Assembly (NCBI GenBank): GCA_033085395.1
Contig: MU853182.1
Span: forward strand, 124,001 to 188,000
Length of the DNA stretch: 64,000 nt
Direction of reading: 5' to 3'
DNA from: Xanthoparmelia taractica
Taxonomy: Eukaryota > Ascomycota > Lecanoromycetes > Lecanorales > Parmeliaceae
A program made the position numbers and the translations under genes. The notes beneath the pieces were generated by a model, which saw only the letters and a list, made by a program, of their open reading frames with translations, searched no databases and was not told the origin of the DNA. Below, one piece after another: positions 56,118-64,000 of this stretch. The first letter of the stretch is position 1; each line of letters starts with the position of its first letter.

Positions 56118-57203
56118 TTACTCCTTCCACGCCGTGTACCGACTTCTGGCGCCCCACGTCTCCCCTTTCTTGAGCAGACACTGTCCCCTCCACTCACTCC
56201 TCTGCGCATCCACATACCGCGACGGCTCCACCGCAATGCCGGCTCGAGGCCCCTTTGCCGCAATCTTCTCCCCCTTACTGCTTTGCAACTCTGGCACATC
56301 GATATGCTCGCCCGTATAAAACTGGAACGCGGGCTCCGTGCTCGAGATGTCGAGGTGGAGGTCCGTGGCGGGGTGGGACATGCGGACGAGGGTGCGCAGG
56401 GGTAGGCTGCGCGTGTCGAGCGGGATGATGTTGGGCGAGTCGAGAACGAAGCAGTCATCGAAGGAAGGGGAGGTGGGCCCGAGGATGAAGGTTGTGTTTG
56501 GGGGTGGGGCGGAGGGATGGGCGGTGATGGCGCCGGTAGGGATGGAGTTGGCGTCGAGGGACAGGTGTTGGTTTGTTGAGAGGGAGATGGCGTGGCCAGA
56601 GATGGTGGGGGAAGCGGGATGGAGGTTGAAGTAGCTGGGTGAGTGAGTGATTGAGTGAGTGAGTGGATGATTGGGTGGGAAGGGGTTGTAAGGTTGGGAA
56701 TAATACCTGTGGTTCGTGACTCCGACAACTGTCTCCAGGCCTTCGTCGCCGACGAGCTGGACTTGATATTCAACGTCCAAAACGGTCTTGTCACCTTCCT
56801 TGCCGGCTGTATACCATACCTTGCACTCCACAGTGCCCGGGTATCCCTCTTCTCCATCCTTGCTCAGATAGGTAAACAGCACCCCCTCTTTCCCATTTCG
56901 ATTTACTGGTGTAGGGCCCTTGAAGTCTTTCTTGCCCCACCCTTCAGCACCGCCATGTAAGGAATTCGGTCCATCATTCGCATACAGCGAGTAAGTTTTG
57001 CCGTTGAGGTTGTGTATTCGTGCGTCTTTCACACGGTTGGTTGTACGGCCGATGGTCTCGCCAAAGTAGGGCGCATTATGTGACTTGTAGAACTTGGCTT
57101 CTGGGAATCCGAGGACTATGTTGTGACCTTCAACGTTAAATTCTTGAATGGCGGCTCCGTGGGCGAGGAAGGTGAAAGCTGATTCGGGTGAATGGGGCGC
57201 CAT
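56118..57203 (-). CDS. Aldose 1-epimerase (galactose mutarotase family)
   Basis: Exons 57203-56707 and 56634-56118 give 337 residues. The enzyme interconverts alpha and beta anomers of hexoses. Motifs: GETIGRTTNRV, NSLHGG (substrate His), GVTNHSYFNLHP (acid His near 165) and GIAVEPSRYVDA (catalytic Glu) near the end. The 72-nt intron is a multiple of three with no stop, so an unspliced message would stay in frame and encode 24 extra residues, but only splicing restores NHSYFNL. No signal peptide. The 3' half is GC-rich. Confidence 0.93.
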   Translation of the reverse strand: MAPHSPESAFTFLAHGAAIQEFNVEGHNIVLGFPEAKFYKSHNAPYFGETIGRTTNRVKDARIHNLNGKTYSLYANDGPNSLHGGAEGWGKKDFKGPTPVNRNGKEGVLFTYLSKDGEEGYPGTVECKVWYTAGKEGDKTVLDVEYQVQLVGDEGLETVVGVTNHRYYSQPYNPFPPNHPLTHSITHSPSYFNLHPASPTISGHAISLSTNQHLSLDANSIPTGAITAHPSAPPPNTTFILGPTSPSFDDCFVLDSPNIIPLDTRSLPLRTLVRMSHPATDLHLDISSTEPAFQFYTGEHIDVPELQSSKGEKIAAKGPRAGIAVEPSRYVDAQRSEWRGQCLLKKGETWGARSRYTAWKE

Positions 57204-58239
57204 TTGGAATGAGTGGGGGGAGGTGTGGCTCGGGCGGTGTGGATGAGGCGTGGATGGGATATCTTCAGCAGTGATTTGGGGTTTGCATGGTAAGTGACAG
57301 GTGCCAAGTTAGCAGGTGCAGGAGGGGCTGATATTGATAAGAGAGTGATTGGATGGTTGAACTTCTATTATGGAAGAGCCCCCAAGATGTTTTGTGAGGT
57401 AGAATTGGAAGCGGGTTTCTTGCAGGTTTCTTGCAGGTATACTGATCGAATCAATTCAATGCGGTGCTTTGCAACGGTAATGCCTGAGTACAGTCGGCTA
57501 GCCCCAATATGGCTAGCTCCATGACTCTTGAACTTTCCATGGGTCAGTCACCAAGCAGTTTAGATAGCTATCTTTTACTTGTACACACCACAGGCGAATA
57601 AATACAGACGAATAAATCAAGTCTTTGAATTGTTGACCCTCTTTTACCCCTCTATTCAAACCTTAGCGCCTTGAAATTTATAGCGTCAAAGCGCCGGCGG
57701 GGTTGCGCACGCTTGCTAACGGTTGGCACATTTAAGCTTTATGTAGGTCAAAATGTCAAAATGTCAAAAAAAAAAAAAAAAAAAAAAAAAAAGGGAAAAA
57801 CCAAACTTAAGACGACGTCAGGTCCTGCAGCCTGCACATCAACACAAGACGATTCGCCCTCTGCCTACTGCATCAAGCCAAGGAAAGAATAATGTCCTGC
57901 GTCTTGAGATAATCGGCCCTTTCGGCTCGGCCAAGCTTTATAGCTACAGGTCAGCCTTCTTTTTTAAAAAAAGGTGGAGAGAAGATAAAGTACAAAGACG
58001 AGAAAATTCGACTTGAAACTTCGACTTCATTACATCGAGAGAGAAGACACCACCAGGATGACCAGGATGATCCAAGAGCAAAAACCAGTGGGGCAATGTA
58101 GCAATTAAATGGCATTCGTACTCAAAGGTCGTCAACGCCAAACACTCGAGCCTCCTGACTCCACCTGGATCAATTCCCGATCCAATCAACAATGCAACCC
58201 ATGACACATAGCCTCCTCATCTGGACCGATCAAAAAACA
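57204..58239. other. Intergenic, with long poly-A run
   Basis: No gene seen between aldose epimerase and the Zn2Cys6 gene. A run of about 27 A at 57766-57792 follows three copies of AAAATGTC. Confidence 0.5.
57766..57792. repeat. Poly-A run
   Basis: About 27 consecutive A residues, preceded by tandem AAAATGTC copies. Confidence 0.9.
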
Positions 58240-59208
58240 TCATGAGATTATACGATTAAGCCCAAGGGAGCCAATGTCCTCATCGTTCCACGCTGACATT
58301 GGTAAACAAGGGTTGGCTTTCTGTTGCATCACGCCCATCCCGTTGTACAAGGCCACGTCGTAGTTGTAATCGATTTCCGGCACATAGCGCGACGCCGTTT
58401 GCATCCACGTCTGACATGGTGATTGTAGCGAACCTGGGTCCAAATTCATGCTGGTCCCCATACTCAGTGATGATTCGGGAAACGTCATGGACGTATCCTC
58501 TTCTGGACTGTGCATGGGAGGAGTCGGTTGAAACCGCGTCGCTGGAGGCGCCTTTTCGCCCGCAAAAGGCCTCGAAACGAAAGGTTCGAAGTTTGGACTG
58601 ACGGGACTGAACTCGGACTGTGTAGTGGTTGGGGTGGGGTATGCGTGCTCCTCCTCCTTGATTATCATCTTCTGCCGTAAAACGTCGGTATCTTCTTCAA
58701 ACGTCTCATGGTTGCCCTGATCGTCCAACTTGAGCAGCCCGAGGCGGTCGAGGATATCATGGGTGAGCGGGATTCCCTTGGCGGTTGTCTGTAGCGGAGG
58801 CCCCAGCCAGGGTTTTCCTCTAACGCTACGTTCGTATAATTCTTGTAGCGCATTCACTAGTTTATCTTGCTGCTGCTCGAGCATCTCCACATAGCTGAGA
58901 GGGAAAGGGTCAGCACGAGCGACACCAAGAATGGCAGGAATCACTCACCCTTTCGGATAGACCTTGTCGTGAGACTTCTTCCGCTCTCCAAACACACATA
59001 TGGCGTTGTCTGACTGGCATCGATTACACGGGCTCGCTCCGTCGCACTGTATGAAGCTGATGAGCTTGGCAAAGGATCACGCCAACCGCGGGAATCTGAC
59101 CTTTGACTTTTTCAGTCTGCATCGGTCACACGCCTTGCATACCCTTTTGCGGGTGCTAGTCTCTTCATCGTCGGGTGAGGAGTGGGCATCCCTCGGTTGC
59201 ATGGTCAT
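58240..59208 (-). CDS. Zn2Cys6 transcription factor
   Basis: Exons 59208-59101, 59046-58949 and 58894-58240 give 286 residues. The binuclear zinc cluster is complete and spread over exons 1 and 2: Cys 27, 30, 37, 43, 46 and 53 with spacing 2-6-5-2-6, flanked by basic residues (CDRCRLKKSKCDG). A short helix after it (YVEMLEQQQDKLVNALQEL) is a likely dimerisation coiled coil. PLTHDILDRLGLL and a Pro/Ser-rich acidic tail follow. There is no fungal-specific middle homology domain; this compact layout matches the Fcr1-like group. The first ATG gives MTMQPR; the second, six bases on, is also possible. Targets unknown. Confidence 0.9.
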
Positions 59209-61689
59209 AATGTATTGAGGCCGTGAACGTAGAAGGTCGTGACTAACATAGGCTGCCTCGAGGGGCCTATATTATTGGAGTTTGGGGGAGTGAGAAAGAG
59301 GCCGGTATAAAAGTAAAGTAGCACTACGCACTACTGAAGGAATTTGAGTGGAAAATGCGATTGTATCAGTAGCCAATAGCAGGCAGGCCGTAAATGGATG
59401 AGACTAATGCAGGATGTATTAAGCGAACACGTCAACATGAGTGCAGGTTTGGGAAGTGCGTCCCTCATGGATATCATTGAGAATTTGGAGGAGAACGAAA
59501 ATGGTAGATATAAGAAATGGGGGCATTGGGACATTTGGGATTATTATTCAGTCAGCAGGCTGCAGACTCATTAATAAGGGATTAAGATACGCCGAGTCCG
59601 CTCGCTGTTAAGAAAAGACGCACAGGAAACCTTGGTAATATTTGTACCTTTTCCTTTCGGATCGGGACACTATAACTTTCCACATTTTCCACCACTGGTT
59701 GGCCCTTGGGGATGGGCAATGGGTCACGGTTTTGGCTGTGAGCGTGGTGTGGTGGTTGAGGACTGAGGGAGACAGGTGCAGTCAGCCAATTAGAGTTGGG
59801 GGGGGGGGGGGGGGTTATGACTGTTCTGGGCAAAGCGGCGGAGCTGAGATGAGGCATCATTGTTGCATTAAGTATTATTGCAATATTAGTGATGGATGTT
59901 GGAAGGAGCAGGAATCCCGGCGTCAATGAGTCCGAGGCAGTGCTTCTTTTGCTGCAGGGCAGGTAGCGTTATTTGAGCAGATTGGCTGGAAGATGGCTTT
60001 GAAAGTTTTTCGAGGCTGAAAGGTTTGGGGGTTGTTACTTGGGGGTAGGGGGCGGTGTGATAGGGATGAGGCAAGTTGCTTTCTGGTCTTTTGGTTTTTT
60101 TGGTTGTTGTGGGGAAAAGGAACAAAGGAAAAAACGATAGAGCTGCAGACAGCGGGCGTCAAGAAACAAAAGGGAAGAGGGGAGAAAAGGCCTTCTCCGC
60201 GTGCTTCTACATACTTCTAGCCTCTACATTTACTTTAGCTCAATGGTACTTTACATTACTTTACATTACTTTACTTTTTGATTGATCTAAACATGATTGT
60301 TATGTTACTTACAACGAACTTGTACTGATTGCTCATTGCTCGGTCCTCGGAAGGCGAGAAGGCTCAAAGTATAAGTGAGGTACCTTACCTTACCTTTATG
60401 TTGTTGTTACTCATTAAAAAGATACCGTACTCAATCTACAAAGTACGAGGTTAAGCTCCGACCCTCGGACGTCAAAATTGCCGACAAGCCTTTGGTCTTT
60501 GCCACCTGCATCAAAATTAGGTTACCTACCTTAACTTTTATGCACCATCCCTGCTAACCGAATCTGGTATGGTCTCGTAATTCGCTTCCTCCTTCCCCAT
60601 ATTAATAATGCAAAAATCTCTCATCTTGCGTCATTCATGACAACGACCTTTTGTCCTGCATGTACGATGTTCAACCTCAGAAAATCATTCCACATTTTTT
60701 TAAATTACAACTAGTCCCAGATGATGAGGATCAATACATCTCAAAACATCCACCTGTCAATCTTGTCACCTTGTCGTTGTGCTTATCTTAGCTGATGTCT
60801 CAGTAGCAGCTATCTCGTTATCGGCAAAAAGGAGTGTGAACCTGGTAAGACAACGTGGGATCTCAATTTCAGATAAGACCCCACTCCAAGCACAGCTGCA
60901 CAGCTATATGGCATACTCCCAGCCGCTCGACTTCTCCTATATGTACTTCTACTTCCTACTGCTGCTTAATCTTCCCGCCCATCGATTACTGATCTCCCTG
61001 AATCCTGATTACTCTCGTGTGACCCTCATTTCTCATCGCTGTCTACAGGTAAGCACGAATGAGTCAGGTCCGAGGCCTTTTCCCTTCACCGTGTATTTCA
61101 ATGTTTTCCCATATACCGAACTTTGTTCGACCATATGCGGCTTAGATCTGCATCTTCTGATTTGCCCCTCGTTCCGCCCTGCATGTTGCGTCGCGTTGAA
61201 ACCAAACCATCCCCCTTCGTATGCAACATCATATGTATCTTTCGGCAAGATCGACATGTGCTGCACACTGTGCACATTCCATGACTCGGTGCTTCCATCT
61301 CAAAATAACCCCAGTCCTTACTCACCAACGAACGTTGGCAACGTCGCTTCCATGCTCTTCTTTCTAACGTGGCAAATCACAATGGACTTTGCGACTCCTT
61401 TCCGCTGTCTTGGCACGTCGGTTAGAAGCATGAATTCTGGACGGGCCGCTTGGATGGATCAATCAGTCCATTACGACCAAGGAAAGGGAGGGTGTCATGG
61501 ACTAGCAAGATTTGGGGGCCATGACGCGACTACCTGCTCTGTCCAGGCATGAGCATTGTTTGTTTGTAGACACTGGACTGTAGTCCTTCGGCGTTCGGGC
61601 CCGGAGTTGCAGGCGCTTACTAAGGGCTTATGGCGCTTATTGCTCGATATGCGTAACATATTTCCTATTGATTCTGTCCACTGTAGATC
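59209..61689. other. Intergenic, repeat-bearing
   Basis: About 2.5 kb without supported gene: a G17 run at 59798-59814, repeats of TACTTTACAT near 60245-60275, AT-rich sequence. A 257-codon plus-strand frame at 60779-61552 has no recognisable motif and no good ATG context. Confidence 0.45.
59798..59814. repeat. Poly-G run
   Basis: 17 consecutive G residues. Confidence 0.9.
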
Positions 61690-62810
61690 CAGGGGAGATT
61701 TTGTGGAAGCCGCTTATCGAGATCACTGTGTCTCGGGCATGTTGCCTGGAATCATCCTCCTGTCAGCCAACAATGAAGGTAAGTCCATTCTCAACTTTCA
61801 AAGATTAGTAAACAATCGACACGAGTCCTCGCGGTTTCGCAATCACATTCGTTTACAGAATGGCAATGCAATGTCGATTCATGAAGTCTGAGAATGCGGC
61901 CAAAAGCAATAGAGCCAGACATGGGGTCTTGGCCATGGTCCCGTGCACCGAGGCCGTAGTGCAATGTGTGGAGCGTCGACAATTCCAGCTCGTATCGACT
62001 TACATATCTAGGAACGAGAGATGGAGAAGCTATGAAGCCTACTCTTCCGGGATGTCCTACCATTAGGTCGACCATTCGCTTTTACAGTGACGCATGATCG
62101 AAACGAAGACCCGTGGTCTACCACTACTATCGATGAGTGCTACAACAGCTGTCTATTAATCGAATCAGGGACGAGCTGGATGTACAGCTGGCAACGGATT
62201 GGGCAGCGAAGATGGTGGAGCGCGCAACCGGAGAGACCATTAAGTCCTAGATGTCATAGAAGGATTAGGACCCTCTTGACTTAAGGAACGCGTTCTGGCC
62301 GGCGAAGACGGTACACATGCAGGACCGGGTCGCTGATCTGTGTAAACGTGATACGGCCTGAAAGGCAGTGCCTCTTGAAGGTTGGCACCTGATCAAAGGA
62401 TCCACAGACTACCTTTGGGGCAGAGGATTGTTCACATCGGCCCAGAACTTCTTGGCCTTGATAAAGACTGTGATGGTGGGTAATTCGAAGCTGTTGACGG
62501 AGAAATCATATGAGGAACTGTTCGAGCCACGACTGAGTGCACCGAGCAAGCAAGTATTACAAGCGCCAATTGAAAGTGACAGTGGACGGTGTTAGGAACT
62601 AGGAGGAATCTTCCGCTGACTGGGCAGAAAAGGTGGAGTGTTGGAGGTATTCTATCGCTCGATAGCTATGACGGGTGGATGGGAAGGAAGATCCTTCTTT
62701 AGCAAGGCATGCCGAACATCACGTGTATATGAGAACACATCCGAAGATCTTCTGAGACGCATTACTGACCTGTACGATTCATTGACAGGGAAGTGCCTCT
62801 ACGTAGGTTA
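61690..62810 (+). pseudogene. Decayed beta-lactamase/esterase-family (LovD-like) gene
   Basis: Plus-strand pieces follow the family order. At 61693-61777: FVEAAYRDHCVSGMLPGIIL ending at a GTAAGT donor; near 61960: VQCVERRQFQL; near 62170: GTSWMYS, then in another frame LATDWAAKMVERATGETIK; near 62407: a WGRGLFTSAQNFLALIKTV stretch with ESYEELFEP-like continuation; near 62640: GGILSLDSYDGWMG. Frames change several times and stops interrupt, and the SxxK nucleophile motif cannot be found. Working relatives are serine hydrolases or acyltransferases with the penicillin-binding fold. The gene is inactive as it stands. Confidence 0.6.
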
Positions 62811-63497
62811 GTGGCACCTCGATTCATAGCCAGAAAGAGTCTCCAGCTGTGGCCAAAATACCTGCACATTTTAAGGACATATTTCGAGGCATCGAGACCG
62901 GGAAATTGAAGGGGGAGAGACGGTCATGCTGCTGTAGGAGACAACCTCAAAGATGTGGGTGTCTTGATCTCGGGGAATTGAACGTTAGTGAAATATTGGT
63001 GCCAGAAGTGGCAAACCGTTTGACTTCTTTTTTAACCATGCGAGCCATCATAAGTATGTTGCCAGCAACTTAGGATTCGTTCGAGTTACACTTGTCTAGT
63101 CAAAGGTCATACAATTACAAGTGCTAGGCGCCGTGTGAAGTGTAATGAGTGTAAATGGTAAACGCCAACATTGAAGAGCTCCCAACATACTATTAGACAC
63201 TTCCATCTCGAACGCCATGGCGTCGCTGCCCCGCTGCCCGCTGCAAGCTCAGGCCGTTGCCAAGAGCCTCCCCAAATCCGTTGTCTTTGCCCCTCACCCA
63301 CCCACCACCCCCCTCGTGCCGCGCACTTTCCCGCTACCCGAGCCTATGGCTGTAACTGGGGGAATGCGACGACTGACAGTCTCAATTATACAATCCAATG
63401 TGGGAGGTAGCATGAGGGACATTATGGCTTCTCCAACATCCGGTGGGGGCAACTGCTCGCCAAGCTGATCCTATGTTGTGCAACATATTGAACAGCC
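62811..63497. other. Intergenic with an unassigned remnant
   Basis: A plus-strand stretch at 62858-63050 reads DIFRGIETGKLKGER and, in a shifted frame, SEILVPEVANRLTSFL. It looks like broken coding sequence, but I cannot name a family. The rest is promoter of the last gene. Confidence 0.35.
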
Positions 63498-64000
63498 ATG
63501 GAGAACATCCCACCTTCCTACGAAGTCGCAACAGTGAGGAATCCATGGGGACTCATAGCCCCTTATATACCCTCGGCCGAACTGTGTGCTCTTAATAGAG
63601 TCAATCATGACTTACACCAGGTCTTTGCTCCGTACCTGTGGGGTAATCCAGCGTCACACTTTGGAACGGAGAATGATAGGGTGTATGGTGGGTAATCGAG
63701 ACGAGGCCATGTAGGATATCCTGCTAACCTGGAGTAGTCGCCTTGACACGCTTCAAAAGAATTCTGAAACGGGTTCGCCTGAGCGTGAGAGAGCTCACCC
63801 ATACTCTGCATCTCCCTCCTGCTCAATCAGAGGTAATTTGACGACAACATATTACTAAGGAAGAGCAAGACCGCTTACGCCCTCAAAAGATCTATGATGG
63901 ACCTCACCCTGAATGGCTTCGAGATGTCCTGGAGCAGCTGCCGAATCTTCAATCCCTCGTTGTCTCACGACTCCCATTCTTCGATCATATGGCATTGCTA
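63498..64000 (+). CDS. F-box/LRR-type fungal protein (3' partial)
   Basis: Exons 63498-63687, 63738-63832 and 63890-64000, continuing past the window. The N-terminus (MENIPPSYEVATVRNPWGLI, then APYIPSAELCALNRVNHDLHQ) has the helix-turn pattern of an F-box, followed by FAPYLWGNPASHFG, then a leucine-patterned part starting VRELTHTLHLPP and PNLQSLVVSRLPFF, as in the leucine-rich repeats of fungal F-box proteins. These usually recruit substrates to SCF ubiquitin ligases, but this particular fungal family is uncharacterised as far as I know. Introns are 50 and 57 nt. Frames are intact up to the edge. Confidence 0.75.

Noticed and set aside
57720..57795. Poly-A run as the tail of a retroelement
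   Set aside because: No reverse-transcriptase sequence, no target-site duplication that I could find; left as a homopolymer.
60779..61552. 257-codon plus-strand frame
   Set aside because: Begins at GTG, no conserved motif, no coding-like composition; length alone is not enough.
1..64000. A biosynthetic gene cluster linking peroxidase, SDRs, GFA protein and Zn2Cys6 factor
   Set aside because: These genes are separated by housekeeping genes and there is no core synthase (PKS, NRPS, terpene cyclase) in the window.

Overview
The window is nuclear DNA of a filamentous ascomycete (Pezizomycotina). Most genes carry one to seven short introns of about 45-140 nt with GTNNGT donors and CAG/TAG acceptors, and the gene set is ascomycete-type: a FREQUENCY clock protein, a NACHT-ankyrin NLR-like protein, a Zn2Cys6 regulator, a heme-thiolate peroxidase and two-subfamily-style P-type H+-ATPase. 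FRQ excludes yeasts and most Eurotiales and fits Leotiomycetes, Sordariomycetes or Dothideomycetes; I cannot narrow it further from sequence alone. All intron calls below were made by hand and checked by codon phase.

Layout. 1-2.2 kb: end of a probable complex III assembly factor and a small secreted expansin-like protein, embedded in simple repeats. 2.2-5.2 kb: gene-free DNA that looks like the long frq promoter, with clustered GATC/CGAT motifs. 5.2-8.5 kb: frq. 9-34.5 kb: a dense block with a small conserved protein, SCOT CoA-transferase, an extended SDR, arginase, mitochondrial GatB, cytosolic SHMT, heme-thiolate peroxidase, Mediator Med9, a one-pass membrane protein, cofactor-independent phosphoglycerate mutase, RNA polymerase I subunit A34.5, an atypical SDR, a GFA/CENP-V zinc protein and an NLR-like STAND protein. 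34.5-38.5 kb: gene-poor. 38.5-46 kb: plasma-membrane H+-ATPase, a conserved proline-rich protein and quinolinate phosphoribosyltransferase. 46-56 kb: gene-poor, with an intron-containing tRNA-Ala and pseudogene remnants (RCC1, acyltransferase). 56-59.2 kb: aldose 1-epimerase and a Zn2Cys6 regulator. 59.2-64 kb: mostly gene-free, a decayed beta-lactamase-like gene, then the 5' part of an F-box/LRR-type gene running off the end.

The genes are mostly unrelated housekeeping functions (glycolysis, one-carbon, arginine, NAD and ketone-body metabolism, mitochondrial translation, transcription), not a biosynthetic cluster. The points most worth checking are the frq 5' region (an in-frame stop after a strong ATG, and light-element-like motifs), the NLR gene whose ATP-binding P-loop sits on its own 37-nt exon, and the contrast between intact gene blocks and pseudogene-bearing gaps, which suggests past insertion/decay or RIP-like mutation.
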